A stretch of 64,000 bases of DNA, taken from contig JBBCGG010000001.1 in assembly GCA_037200525.1 (NCBI GenBank), positions 2,398,501-2,462,500 on the forward strand. Reading direction: 5' to 3'. The position numbers and the translations under genes are program-made. The stretch is from Methylocella sp. Lineage in GTDB: Bacteria > Pseudomonadota > Alphaproteobacteria > Rhizobiales > Beijerinckiaceae. Shown here in pieces: positions 24,275-33,166 of this stretch. Position 1 is the stretch's first letter, and each line of letters starts with the position of its first letter. The notes under the pieces were generated by a model that was not told where the DNA came from, ran no database searches, and was given only the letters and a program-made list of their open reading frames with translations.

Positions 24275-25329
24275 TGCGGCTTCTGTTCGCAATTTCAGGC
24301 GATCTGTCATTGCGCACGGGCGGATATGGCTATGACAGGAGAGTGTTGCAGGAACTGCCCGGCTGCGGCGTCGATGTTCTTCACCTCGCTTTGCAAGGGA
24401 GCTTCCCAGACCCTGCTCCAGATGATGTGGCTCGCGCCGTGCGCGCTATAAATGACAATCTTCTGCCGGGCGACGTAGTTCTGGCTGATGGGCTCGCCTA
24501 TGGCGCGCTGCCTGAGGATGCAATCCGCGCTATCAATGCGCCAATCATCGCCCTTTGCCACCATCCGCTCGGGTTAGAGACCGGACTGCCGCCGGCGCGC
24601 CGTCGCGCGCTTCTTGATAGCGAGCGAATGGCGTTGGCGCTCGCCGCTCATGTTATCGTAACAAGCGTACATACCAGCCTTTTGCTGGCGCAAGACTTCG
24701 ATGTTTCGGCAAAACGCATTTCAGTCGCGCGTCCCGGCGTTGATCGCGCTGCGCGAGCTTCTGGATCAGGCGGACCGCCAACCCTGCTCGCCGTTGGCTC
24801 GATTATCCCGCGCAAGGGCTTTGACGTGCTCGTCGAAGCGCTCGCAGGGCTTACCGATTGCGACTGGCGCCTGCGGATTGCCGGCAGTCCCGCGCGCTCG
24901 CCCGAAACCGCGACGGCGCTCAATAGGCTCATCGAGATCCAAGGTCTTGGCGGTCGCGTCGAATGTCTTGGTGACTTATCCGCCGCAGCGCTCGCAGCCG
25001 TTTTCGACGCAAGCGATATCTTCGTGTCCTCCTCTCTCTATGAAGGTTATGGAATGGCGCTCGCCGAGGCCATGACCTGTGGCTTGCCTATCGTCGCGAC
25101 AACGGGCGGCGCGGCGGCGGATACGGTTCCCGACATGGCCGGCTTGAAAGTTTCGCCCGGCGATGTCGTCGGCCTGCGGCAGGCCTTGCGAAGGATGATT
25201 TTGGACAATGAGTTGCGTTCGCGCTTGGCCGATGCGTCTTGGCGCGCTGGGCAGGATCTGCCTCGTTGGCATGATGCGGCGCTGGTGATCGCCAACGTCG
25301 CGCGCGACAGCGCGCCGGTTTCGCCGTGA
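24274..25329 (+). CDS. GT4-family glycosyltransferase
   Basis: A 351-residue protein from the ATG at 24274, overlapping the previous stop (TGATG); a GTG at 24271 is also in frame. It has the GT-B fold marks of family GT4: TGGYGYDRRVLQEL near the N-terminus, LLAVGSIIPRKGFDVLVEAL (donor-domain start), and the C-terminal EGYGMALAEAMTCGLPIVAT with the E-x7-E signature. It transfers a sugar from a nucleotide-sugar donor, but the acceptor is unknown. Translational coupling to a PTPS-like gene suggests that a pterin-like molecule could be the acceptor, as in pterin glycosides of other bacteria; this is inference. Confidence 0.85.
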   Translation: MRLLFAISGDLSLRTGGYGYDRRVLQELPGCGVDVLHLALQGSFPDPAPDDVARAVRAINDNLLPGDVVLADGLAYGALPEDAIRAINAPIIALCHHPLGLETGLPPARRRALLDSERMALALAAHVIVTSVHTSLLLAQDFDVSAKRISVARPGVDRAARASGSGGPPTLLAVGSIIPRKGFDVLVEALAGLTDCDWRLRIAGSPARSPETATALNRLIEIQGLGGRVECLGDLSAAALAAVFDASDIFVSSSLYEGYGMALAEAMTCGLPIVATTGGAAADTVPDMAGLKVSPGDVVGLRQALRRMILDNELRSRLADASWRAGQDLPRWHDAALVIANVARDSAPVSP

Positions 25330-26159
25330 GCGGCTTCTCCGCCGAATGGCTTGCTTTGCGTGAGCCTTTCGACCATCGCGCCCGCAACGCGCAACTGCGC
25401 GCCGCAGTGACCGCACATTTCGCGCAACGCGATCAAATTTCGATTGTTGATCTTGCCTGCGGAGCCGGCTCAAACCTGCGCGGTTTGGTGCCATATCTGC
25501 CGCTGCGCCAAACATGGCGGCTGGTAGATCACGATCCACGCCTGCTCGCAGCGGCGAAAAATGCGCTGATCGCTTGGGCGGATGCTTTGGAAAGCTTCGA
25601 CCCTCTCATCCTTCTGAAAGGCGATCGCCGCATCGAAGTAATCTTTGCAGGAATTGACCTCGTCGCCGCGCCAGGCTCGGCCCTTGATCACGGGGCTGAT
25701 CTCGTCACTTCCGCGGCCTTTTTCGATCTTGTATCCCCGGCTTGGATCAAAGTCTTTTGCGCCGAACTCGCGAGACGCAAGCAGCCGCTTTACGCCATCC
25801 TGACCTATTCGGGAGAGGAGGTCTGGCTTCCTCCGCATCCTGATGATGCGACGATCCTCCGCGCTTTTCATCAGCACCAGGGAAGAGACAAAGGCTTTGG
25901 TCCCGCCGCGGGACCACGCGGGGCGTTGCTTCTACGGGAGGCTCTGGAGGCGCAGGGCTTTCGAGTCGCTGTGGAGCTAAGCCCTTGGCGGCTCACCGCG
26001 GCGGATTACCCGCTTGTCGAAGCTCTCGCCGATGGCATCGCCGCAGCCGCGGCTGAGACGCAATCAGCGCCGGCGGCGATGATTGCAAATTGGCGGGACG
26101 CCCGCCGCCGCGCGACAGGCTGCGAGATCGGGCATAGCGATCTTTTTGCAATTCCCTAG
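25326..26159 (+). CDS. class I SAM-dependent methyltransferase
   Basis: A 277-residue protein with a GTG start overlapping the glycosyltransferase stop (GTGA). Motif I IVDLACGAGSNLRGL (about residues 40-54), motif II WRLVDHDPRLLAAA and the following ADLVTSAAFFDLVSPAW mark a Rossmann methyltransferase. The C-terminal half (GPRGALLLREALEAQGFRVAVELSPWRL) matches small-molecule methyltransferases rather than RNA or protein ones. It is the last gene of the coupled run and ends 4 bases into the convergent cytochrome b561 gene. Confidence 0.82.
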   Translation: MSGFSAEWLALREPFDHRARNAQLRAAVTAHFAQRDQISIVDLACGAGSNLRGLVPYLPLRQTWRLVDHDPRLLAAAKNALIAWADALESFDPLILLKGDRRIEVIFAGIDLVAAPGSALDHGADLVTSAAFFDLVSPAWIKVFCAELARRKQPLYAILTYSGEEVWLPPHPDDATILRAFHQHQGRDKGFGPAAGPRGALLLREALEAQGFRVAVELSPWRLTAADYPLVEALADGIAAAAAETQSAPAAMIANWRDARRRATGCEIGHSDLFAIP

Positions 26160-26713
26160 CCGCGCCAGCTGACAGGGAGCATCCTAAAGATCAGACCATC
26201 GCGCTTGACAAAGCCGTGAAGGAAAGCCCCCGCGATATGAATGGCGACGACTCCGGCGATGACAAAACCAACAAGACCGTGGAGCTGGAATAGAATTTTA
26301 GAAAGCGGCTCATCCTTGCCGATGAGAGCGGGGAGTTTGCCGAGGCCAAAGAAGGCCGGCCCAAGACCATAGGCGGACAAAGCCAGCCAGCCAAGAAGTG
26401 GGGCCAGAAACAATAATAAATAGAGCGCTCGATGGACCGCGATCGAAAGGATGCGCTCTGTCCGCGTGAGGGTAGGATATGGAGGGGGCGCTCCGCGCAA
26501 TCGTTGGATGAGGCGCACAACCATCAGCGCCAAGACCGTGACGCCAAAAGATTCATGGAAGAAGAACATCCAGTCTTGAAGGGAGCCTTCGGGCAAATCC
26601 GCCATGATGACGCCCACTGGAATTAGCGTGATGACAATCGCGGCGACAATCCAGTGAAGCCATTTGGCCGCCGCCGAATAATCCTGCCCGTTCTCGGCGT
26701 ATGTCCCGCTCAT
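26156..26713 (-). CDS. cytochrome b561-family membrane protein
   Basis: A 185-residue protein with four predicted membrane helices. Likely haem-ligand histidines lie in AAKWLHWIVAAIV, WMFFFHESFGV, ILFQLHGLVGFV and IAGAFLHGFVKRD. This is the bacterial cytochrome b561 (CybB) pattern: a dihaem quinol-oxidising membrane protein, possibly delivering electrons to superoxide or to a partner. It is convergent with the methyltransferase (4-base overlap). The RibD-like gene lies upstream on the same strand with 129 bases between. Whether it belongs functionally to the cluster is uncertain. Confidence 0.88.
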   Translation of the reverse strand: MSGTYAENGQDYSAAAKWLHWIVAAIVITLIPVGVIMADLPEGSLQDWMFFFHESFGVTVLALMVVRLIQRLRGAPPPYPTLTRTERILSIAVHRALYLLLFLAPLLGWLALSAYGLGPAFFGLGKLPALIGKDEPLSKILFQLHGLVGFVIAGVVAIHIAGAFLHGFVKRDGLIFRMLPVSWRG

Positions 26714-26842
26714 CGGTTGCTCGCATTATCGTTCATGCCGTTGGTCATACGATGGCCAACGTCCATGCTGAAAATCCGTCAAGTTCTAAAGGAATTGAGA
26801 AAAAGGATCGAAGATCATGGTCCCGCTGCGGATAAATACAGG

Positions 26843-27589
26843 TCAGTTCGATTGTTGCGGACAGGTCGATAGATCACAGTCAAACAATACGTCTCCGCCG
26901 CCGAGAAAGTAGACCTTGGTGCGAGGACGGCGCGCAAGCTTGAGTTCCGGCACCGGAGAAAGTTCGAATCCTGACCGTCCAGACCCGATGATAACCGGCG
27001 CCACCAGTACATGCAGTCGGTCGATGCAGCCTGCGTCAATAAAGCCGGCGAGCGTACGCGGGCCCCCCTCAATAAGCAGCCGGCTCAACCCTCTGGCGAA
27101 TAGAGCCTCAACAATGGCCTTGGGTTCAATTTTGCCGTTCTTAGCTGCAAGCTGAATAGTTTCAACTCCCGACGGAACCGCGGCCGGCGCCGTAGTAATG
27201 AGAATGCGGCGGGCGCCGTCGCAAGCTAACCATTTACCCAGAGAACCCAATCGACCGGACGAATCGATTACTACTCGGGCTGGGCTATTTCCCTTTGTCC
27301 GCCGCACCGTGAGCTGAGGATCGTCAGCAATGATTGTTCCGGTTCCAATAATTACTGCGTCGACATGCGCGCGAAGACGGTGCAGATGATCGAGCCCCGC
27401 CGCACCACTAATATCACGGGATTCGCCGCTAATCGTGGCGACCCGACCATCGAGCGATTGCCCAATTTGCGCTACAATAAAGGGACGGTTTGGATCCGCA
27501 TCGTAAAACGGGAAGAAAATATCGCTGGAATTTGATGGAGTCGGCGCTGCATAGTCTTGGGGCTCTAAGATGGCTTCGGTCCGTTCCAC
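26843..27589 (-). CDS. RibD C-terminal-domain (pyrimidine/dihydrofolate-type) reductase
   Basis: A 248-residue protein with a stand-alone RibD reductase domain. IVAQIGQSLDGRVATISG, AVIIGTGTIIADDPQLTVR, RVVIDSSGRL and LIEGGPRTLAGFIDAGCID follow the order of RibD C-terminal and archaeal RED1-type reductases that act on ribosylamino-pyrimidines with NADPH. No deaminase domain is attached, so it is not the housekeeping RibD. Its location beside a PTPS-like gene, a glycosyltransferase and a methyltransferase suggests reduction of a pterin- or pyrimidine-like intermediate in a dedicated pathway. The N-terminal 30 residues are not part of the fold. Confidence 0.85.
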   Translation of the reverse strand: MERTEAILEPQDYAAPTPSNSSDIFFPFYDADPNRPFIVAQIGQSLDGRVATISGESRDISGAAGLDHLHRLRAHVDAVIIGTGTIIADDPQLTVRRTKGNSPARVVIDSSGRLGSLGKWLACDGARRILITTAPAAVPSGVETIQLAAKNGKIEPKAIVEALFARGLSRLLIEGGPRTLAGFIDAGCIDRLHVLVAPVIIGSGRSGFELSPVPELKLARRPRTKVYFLGGGDVLFDCDLSTCPQQSN

Positions 27590-27959
27590 AGGTCCTCCAA
27601 TATAGTGCAGCTGTCTCGGGTCGCGATACCGAACCCGCTGTCCAGCTTGCTTTAGATAGGGGCTAAAAAGCTTCGGAGCTATTGCCGCTAATCTGTCTTC
27701 TTAATCATCCCTGACGCGGGCCAAAATGACGTCGAGCGTAGGATAGCTGAAACTCACGCCGCCGGTCCATAGCTGTACGCGAATTTCGATGAGGGACGCT
27801 GCGCCGGAAGCCTCGATAGCCCAAATCATCTGGATGAGGGGGCAGCCGTAAGATGCGCTCGCGCGCAAGCGACTCGGCGAAAAACCGGACCGGATCGTTT
27901 GCGATACGAGTGACTGGTTCCGGGCGCGTCCCCGCCCTCCGGCGGAAGGGAGGCGAAAT
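27590..27959. other. intergenic region, one doubtful 42-codon frame
   Basis: Between the RibD-like gene and the phosphoribosyltransferase. The minus strand holds a short frame 27829-27701 reading MIWAIEASGAASLIEIRVQL and then WTGGVSFSYPTLDVILARV, which looks protein-like but has no clear ribosome binding site and could be the end of a decayed gene. The promoters of both flanking divergent genes must lie here; no strong match to a consensus was seen. Confidence 0.35.
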
Positions 27960-28610
27960 ATGTCCAACAAGGTCGCGACGTTTTCGGATCGTCGGGAGGC
28001 TGGGCGTCGCCTCGCGCGCGCATTGGCGAAATTCGCTCGATCGAGCCCCGTGATCTTAGCGCTGCCGCGGGGGGGCGTGCCGGTTGCCTTCGAGGTCGCC
28101 AAGGCGCTGCATGCGACGCTTGATCTGCTGATCGTCCGCAAGATCGGCGCGCCGGGACACGAAGAATTAGGGCTCGGCGCCGTGGTCGACGGCAGCGACC
28201 CGCAAATTGTGATGAATGAGGAAGCGATGCGCATCGTCCATCCCCCGCCGGGGTACGTCGAGGCCGAAGCGCAGCGGCAATTTCAGGAGATCGAACGGCG
28301 GCGGCGGCTGTACCTTGGTCAGCGCCGGGCTGCGCCGATAAAGGGACGCTTCGTGATCGTCGTTGACGATGGGATCGCGACTGGCGGCACAATTCGAGCC
28401 GCTTTGAAAGCGCTTCGCCGCGCGGGGGCCAAGCGCATCGTGTTGGCGGTTCCGGTGGCCCCGCGCGATACGCTCGATGCGCTGCGGCTGGAGGCCGACG
28501 AGATCGTCTGCCTCAGCACGCCCGAACCATTTTCGGCCGTGGGCCTGCATTACGCCGACTTCAAACAGACCTCGGACGAGGAGGTCATTCAACTGCTCAA
28601 AGCGATTTAA
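27960..28610 (+). CDS. phosphoribosyltransferase-domain protein
   Basis: A 216-residue type I phosphoribosyltransferase-like protein. SPVILALPRGGVPVAFEVAKAL opens the fold, LDLLIVRKIGAPGHEELGLGAV contains the flexible region, and FVIVVDDGIATGGTIRAAL is the PRPP-binding loop. The C-terminus has EIVCLSTPEPFSAVGLHYADF. Proteins of this group are widespread in bacteria and often annotated as predicted phosphoribosyltransferases of unknown substrate. No purine- or pyrimidine-salvage gene is adjacent. It converges on the small gene at 28622. Confidence 0.85.
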   Translation: MSNKVATFSDRREAGRRLARALAKFARSSPVILALPRGGVPVAFEVAKALHATLDLLIVRKIGAPGHEELGLGAVVDGSDPQIVMNEEAMRIVHPPPGYVEAEAQRQFQEIERRRRLYLGQRRAAPIKGRFVIVVDDGIATGGTIRAALKALRRAGAKRIVLAVPVAPRDTLDALRLEADEIVCLSTPEPFSAVGLHYADFKQTSDEEVIQLLKAI

Positions 28611-28621
28611 ATCGATCTGCT

Positions 28622-28882
28622 CTAATCGGCGGTCGGCAGCCGCCGCATGGTGAATTCGATCCTGTCGCCGGCGAGTTCGCGCCAGGATTCAATTTCGGTC
28701 ATATAGGCTGCCTTCGGAAACTTGTCGAACCACTCGCGGGCTTTGTCGCGCGCCTCGCCCCGCGGCAAATTGAACGTCTCGCGCCGCCAAGCTTCCGGTC
28801 GGGCGTCTTGATCAGCTCGCGCGCGCGCCCGTCTGGCGAGGCGGCGCGCTATGTCCGATGGTGTCTTGTGGTCCGCGCTCAT
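28622..28882 (-). CDS. small conserved hypothetical protein
   Basis: An 86-residue basic protein starting MSADHKTPSDIARRLARRAR. It has an Arg/Ala-rich helical N-terminus, then LPRGEARDKAREWFDKFPKA and AAYMTEIESWRELAGDRIEF. It resembles short uncharacterised Hyphomicrobiales proteins but I cannot name a family. It stands alone, convergent with the phosphoribosyltransferase, with about 200 non-coding bases before cca. Confidence 0.65.
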   Translation of the reverse strand: MSADHKTPSDIARRLARRARARADQDARPEAWRRETFNLPRGEARDKAREWFDKFPKAAYMTEIESWRELAGDRIEFTMRRLPTAD

Positions 28883-29079
28883 TGCGCAACTCCCGACCGC
28901 CCAGCCGTCATTATAGCGCGGCGGACCGCGGACTAAAACCTGGACCCAATCTTAACAAGACTTTGGCCTTCTAGTTGCTGGAAGACTGGCGACAGGGTTA
29001 ATGGTTTGGCGGGAGCTTGCAGCCGGCGCAACGCGCCACCGGCGGCTAGCCGACCATCGGTCGCGTCATCAGCAAGGGG

Positions 29080-30342
29080 TCAACGCGCGCGCTCGATCGC
29101 TTCGTCGAGCATCCGCGCCAACTGATCAGGATCGTCCGGAAAGCCCGCTTTGATCCAGCGATCCTTCAGATCATTCAAAACCTCACCGACGGCCTTGCTG
29201 CTGACGAGGCCGCGCGACAGCAGATCCACGCCGGCAAACGGTAAACGCGGCTCCGGCGCCTCCTGAAGAAAAACTCTCGCATTTATCCATGGCGCCGCAC
29301 TGCCCGCATCCGCTTCCGCAAGCAGAAGCGCGTCCTGCGCAGCCTGCCGCCCATGCAGAAAAAGCAAGCGGCGCAATTCATCTTGCCCTGGGGCCTCGTA
29401 GCGGCCGTGCAAGGAGGTCAGCGCCACCGCGGCGCGCTCGAGGCGTTGATGTTCCGCGTTGGAAAGGCGCAGGCGCTGGGCGAGGCGCTCGGCGTCCTCG
29501 GGCAGATTGAGAGAAAGCGCCGCGAGGCTCATGAGGGCGTCCGGACGGCCGCCTGCGATATTCGCCGCCACGCGCCGAAGCCGGGCAGGGTTGGGCGCCG
29601 AGGCGAGCAGCGGGCCGAGCAGCCCGGCGTCGGTCATCTCTTGCGCGACCTCGACGGCGCGCCGCGCAACAAGAAACTTCAAAAGCTCCGCCCGCACTCT
29701 TTCGCGCGAAAGCCGCGCCAGCCCCTCTCGTTCGCGCATCGCCGCGAGAAGCCCGGCTGAATCAAGCGGACCTTCGCCGAAATCAGCCGAAAAGCGGAAA
29801 AAGCGCAGGATGCGCAGATAGTCCTCGCGGATGCGCCGCGCCGGTTCGCCGATGAAGCGCAGTTTCTTCGCGGCAATGTCGTCAAGGCCGCCGACATAAT
29901 CGAAAAGACGGCCGTCCTGCGCCAGAAACAACGCGTTCATGGTGAAATCCCGCCGCAGAGCGTCGGTCCTGAAATCGCGGCCAAAGCGAACGCTCGCGTG
30001 GCGTCCGTCCGTCTCGATGTCTTCGCGCAGGCTCGTCACTTCAAAAGGCTCGCCTTCGACGAGGAGGGTTACAGTGCCATGCGATATGCCGGTTGGAATC
30101 GAGCGAAGGCCCGCGGCGCGCGCGCGCTGCACAATCAGATCAGGCGGCGCCGTGGTGGCGAGATCAATTTCGTGAACGTCGCGGCCGAGCAGGGCGTTGC
30201 GCAAGGCGCCGCCGACGATGCGGGTTTCTTCGCCATCGCGGTCGATGGCGGCGAAGATGTGTTTGAGGGATGGGTTTTGCAGCAGGGGAGCCAGCGCGTC
30301 TGGCGCTTTTACCCCCGAAGGTTCGGAAGTCGCCTTGCTCAT
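29080..30342 (-). CDS. cca: CCA tRNA nucleotidyltransferase / poly(A) polymerase family protein
   Basis: A 420-residue protein from the ATG at 30342, overlapping the DUF6111 stop by ATGA. Class II nucleotidyltransferase motifs: TRIVGGALRNALLGRDVHEIDLAT (GG..R and DxD), RRDFTMNALFLAQDGRLFDYVGG, and IREDYLRILRFFRF. These match CCA-adding enzymes that complete or repair the tRNA 3' end, a cytoplasmic housekeeping role. An unrelated open frame extends the ORF upstream to 31125 but is a shadow of the NUDIX gene. The cca-DUF6111-NUDIX-DUF1285 order is typical for Hyphomicrobiales. Confidence 0.92.
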   Translation of the reverse strand: MSKATSEPSGVKAPDALAPLLQNPSLKHIFAAIDRDGEETRIVGGALRNALLGRDVHEIDLATTAPPDLIVQRARAAGLRSIPTGISHGTVTLLVEGEPFEVTSLREDIETDGRHASVRFGRDFRTDALRRDFTMNALFLAQDGRLFDYVGGLDDIAAKKLRFIGEPARRIREDYLRILRFFRFSADFGEGPLDSAGLLAAMREREGLARLSRERVRAELLKFLVARRAVEVAQEMTDAGLLGPLLASAPNPARLRRVAANIAGGRPDALMSLAALSLNLPEDAERLAQRLRLSNAEHQRLERAAVALTSLHGRYEAPGQDELRRLLFLHGRQAAQDALLLAEADAGSAAPWINARVFLQEAPEPRLPFAGVDLLSRGLVSSKAVGEVLNDLKDRWIKAGFPDDPDQLARMLDEAIERAR

Positions 30343-30599
30343 TGCAGCTGTCCCGGCGTCAGCCTGCCGTTTTCGATATGGGCGGGGACATAGGTGCCCT
30401 GATGTCGCGGCGAGAAAAGGCCAAAAGCGAAGACGCCGACGACCGTCGTGAAAAGCCCAGCCAGAACCAAGGTCGCGACGTCGCTGCGGGTCCAGTGGTC
30501 CACCGCAAAAGGATATCTTTGGCGCAGGATGAGATAGATCACATAGGCGACGAATGGAGAGCCGAACAGCAGCGCCGGCTCGAGGATGATGCGCCACAT
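30339..30599 (-). CDS. DUF6111 family small membrane protein
   Basis: An 86-residue protein starting MWRIILEPALLFGSPFVAYV, with two membrane helices (about 5-25 and 40-62) and the short tail RHQGTYVPAHIENGRLTPGQ. This is the DUF6111 pattern, a protein always placed between cca and the NUDIX hydrolase gene in related genomes. Its start overlaps the NUDIX stop and its stop overlaps the cca start, so translation is coupled. Function unknown. Confidence 0.85.
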   Translation of the reverse strand: MWRIILEPALLFGSPFVAYVIYLILRQRYPFAVDHWTRSDVATLVLAGLFTTVVGVFAFGLFSPRHQGTYVPAHIENGRLTPGQLQ

Positions 30600-31261
30600 T
30601 AAGAGTACAGCCTTTCGTAGAGATTGCGCAGTATGCCGGCGGTGACGCCCCAAATGTAGCGCTCGCCGTAGGGCATCGCATAGAATTGGCGCATCCGGCC
30701 CTCAATTTCCCGCGCGCCGAGCTTATGGTTGGCGGCGTCCATGAGAAAAGCGAAAGGCGCTTCGAACATATCCTCGACCTCGCCCGGATCGAGGGTCGGG
30801 ACAAAGCCGGGCGCCACCTTGGCGACGACCGGGATGATGCGAAAGCCGGTGCCGGTGACATAAGGGTCGAGATAGCCGAGCGGCTCGACGCGGCCGGGCG
30901 GCAGGCCGATTTCCTCGAAGGCCTCCCGCACCGCGGCGGCGGCGGGGCTTTCGTCCTGCGCCTCGATCTTGCCGCCGGGAAACGAGATCTGGCCGGGATG
31001 AACGCGCAGGTTCGCCGCCCTCTGAGTGAAAATAATCCGGATCTCTTGGGGGTAGGCGACAAGCCCGACGAGCACCGCAGCCGCCCGCGCGCCGGCGGCA
31101 AGAGCGAACGCGGTAGGGAGGCCATCCAATATGTCGTCTCCCAACGCCTGATCGCTCAGGATATGATCCTCGCTCTGCGGAGTCAGCGCAAAGCTCAGCC
31201 GTCGGTTGATTTGTGCGAAGACGCTTGATGGATGGAAACGCTCATTATTATTGATATTCAA
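30599..31261 (-). CDS. NUDIX hydrolase, CoA pyrophosphatase type
   Basis: A 220-residue protein. The complete Nudix box is GGKIEAQDESPAAAAVREAF followed by EEIGL (GX5EX7REUXEEXGU). It is preceded by LRVHPGQISFPGGK, which with the spacing matches the NuDiX CoA-diphosphatase signature. The enzyme is expected to cleave CoA or related dinucleotides. The N-terminus (MNINNNERFHPSSVFAQINRR) overlaps the DUF1285 stop by 4 bases. It is part of the coupled DUF1285-NUDIX-DUF6111-cca operon. Confidence 0.92.
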   Translation of the reverse strand: MNINNNERFHPSSVFAQINRRLSFALTPQSEDHILSDQALGDDILDGLPTAFALAAGARAAAVLVGLVAYPQEIRIIFTQRAANLRVHPGQISFPGGKIEAQDESPAAAAVREAFEEIGLPPGRVEPLGYLDPYVTGTGFRIIPVVAKVAPGFVPTLDPGEVEDMFEAPFAFLMDAANHKLGAREIEGRMRQFYAMPYGERYIWGVTAGILRNLYERLYS

Positions 31262-31785
31262 ATGTTTGTCTCGATGGTCTCAATCTCGTCCGCATCCGCC
31301 AGCGGAAAAAATGCGCCGGCTGAAAATACGCCGAAACGCTGCGTGCCGTCATGCGCCTTGATTTCGCAGAGCGCAATGAGATCGATCAGCAGACTGCGTT
31401 TGAGGAGCGCCCAAAGCTTTCCACGCACAAGAACATAGGGCTTCACGCCGTTTTCAGCGCCGCGCTCGAAGCGCAGCGGGTGTTTCGCGTCGACGCTCAC
31501 CCAATCGTCGACATTTGTGCGAAACCGCAGAGTTTGCGTTGATCCTTCTCCCGCCGCCTCCATTTCCACGGCGATGAAGGGCGCGTCCTCCACGATGATG
31601 CCGACGCGTTCGGCTGGCGTCACGAGAACATAGCGCTCGGGGTCCTTGCGCAGGATTGTCGAGAACAGCCGAACAAGGGCGGGCCGTGCGATTGGCGTGC
31701 CTTGGTAAAACCAGACTCCGTCGCGGGCGATCCTCATGTCGATGTCGCCGCAAAAAGGCGGATTCCAGTCGTCAACGCCGCCCAT
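31258..31785 (-). CDS. DUF1285 family protein
   Basis: A 175-residue protein starting MGGVDDWNPPFCGDIDMRIA. It contains GVWFYQGTPIARPALVRLFS, ILRKDPERYVLVTPAERVGI, VDDWVSVDAKHPLRF and PYVLVRGKLWALLKRSLL, which is the DUF1285 pattern. No enzymatic motif is seen. First gene of the operon leading to cca. Confidence 0.9.
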   Translation of the reverse strand: MGGVDDWNPPFCGDIDMRIARDGVWFYQGTPIARPALVRLFSTILRKDPERYVLVTPAERVGIIVEDAPFIAVEMEAAGEGSTQTLRFRTNVDDWVSVDAKHPLRFERGAENGVKPYVLVRGKLWALLKRSLLIDLIALCEIKAHDGTQRFGVFSAGAFFPLADADEIETIETNI

Positions 31786-31940
31786 CTCAGTCTTCTTCTG
31801 CGTTTGCGCCTATCCTTATTCGCGTTGTTCTTATAGCGCGCGGCCATATTAAATGCTTATGGCCAACGTAGGAGTTCGATTGATCAATCATCGACGAAAG
31901 GCGACTTGCCGCGCTGAAAGCATCCAGTGAGCGGCGGGGT

Positions 31941-32702
31941 TTAGATGGCGGGCAACGGCCGGCCCAAAAGACGCGCCAGCCAAAGCGCCCAAATCGGAGC
32001 GACCACGACAGTTAAAAGTAGGAACAACAAGCCGGTGGCGATGCCGCTGTTCGAAGCAGCGACGTCGAAGACGATGGCCGCCACCTCAAGCAGAATGAAG
32101 AAAGCGAAAGCAAAGGTCATGAGCGCCCAACGGCGGAGTGCTGGAACCTCGATTGTCGCCGTGGCCAGAAGCAGAAGTCCCAGCGCCCCGATCACATAAC
32201 CCGCCACGGACAGCCACACGCCGAAAGTCTGGATTTCCAAGAATGCTGTCCACAATCCGGCTTGGGCGGCGGGCGCGAGAGCCGTTCCAAGGCGGCTGAT
32301 GATCAGCCAATGACTGAACAACATTACATCGACGAGAATTCCGAAAGCCATGGCGATGACCATACAAGTCCGCATTAACTCGCCGCGGATGTCGCCGGGG
32401 CCGACGAGCTGCCGAAGCACCACGCCAAGAAGCAGAAGCGCGAAGTCGGCCGCGGCGAAACAAGCAAAAGCCAGCAAATAGAACAGCGCGCCCTGTTCGA
32501 GAGCCCCGAAATATTTGGCGAGGGCTTCGGGCGAGGCCGTCACCCTTGGGTCGAATGCGACCGGGACGGCGATGCCGGCGTAGGCGTAAAGCAACCCCGT
32601 CAAGAACCAGCCGCCAGCGAAAAGAATAGCGATCCATCGCCCATAGACATGCCATCGCGGCAGGGGTCGGGTTAGATCGATGGCGAGGTGTATTGCGGTC
32701 AT
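31941..32702 (-). CDS. polytopic membrane protein of unknown function
   Basis: A 253-residue protein from the ATG at 32702 (MTAIHLAIDLTRPLPRWHVY), chosen because AAAGGG precedes it. An ATG at 32762 would add 20 polar residues. Six or so hydrophobic segments are visible (IAILFAGGWFLTGLLYAYAG, ALFYLLAFACFAAADFALLL, CMVIAMAFGILVDVMLF, WLSVAGYVIGALGLLLLATA, LMTFAFAFFILLEVAAIVF, GLLFLLLTVVVAPIWALWLA). I recognise no family. It separates the DUF1285 operon from moxR, which are often closer in relatives, so it may be a later insertion. Confidence 0.65.
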   Translation of the reverse strand: MTAIHLAIDLTRPLPRWHVYGRWIAILFAGGWFLTGLLYAYAGIAVPVAFDPRVTASPEALAKYFGALEQGALFYLLAFACFAAADFALLLLGVVLRQLVGPGDIRGELMRTCMVIAMAFGILVDVMLFSHWLIISRLGTALAPAAQAGLWTAFLEIQTFGVWLSVAGYVIGALGLLLLATATIEVPALRRWALMTFAFAFFILLEVAAIVFDVAASNSGIATGLLFLLLTVVVAPIWALWLARLLGRPLPAI

Positions 32703-33166
32703 GGCTCTATCCGCCCTTTCAGGTCGTAAGGTTTCTTGGGTGGCCTTTATCTCGCCAGCCATTCTGCGCCGGGGCGGCGCGATCCTCTGTAGCTAGCGGC
32801 GCATCACCAATAGAGCGGCAAATGTGAAATATGAATAAATCTCGGCTGAAGCGACGCAGGCGACAATCTATTCCGTCCGAAACGGCGCGACGCTGAGACC
32901 TTCGCAGCGTGTGCATAGAAGGGTAGGGCGTCAGCTTTTCTTGATTATGCTCCGGGTAAAATTTTCGAGTTCGTTTTGTCTCGGAATCCTGAGTAAAATC
33001 AATTGAAGTTTCCTCGGCGCATGGCGCTCAGGCCATCAAAAAGAGCCAAATCGCGGAGATTCTGACCCATTCTGATCGACAATCCGATTTGGGTGGACCA
33101 TCTAACAGGCTATGAACAAAGCAAAATTGCTTTGTTGGCGGCGGAAAGCCGAAAGGGCGCAATCTT
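32703..33166. other. intergenic region upstream of moxR and the membrane-protein gene
   Basis: No gene is supported. The segment 32930-33030 is AT-rich (TTTTCTTGATTATGC, AAAATTTTCG) and probably contains the divergent promoters, but I could not assign a clear -35/-10 pair. A minus-strand frame covering 33028-33567 is a shadow of moxR. Confidence 0.5.
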
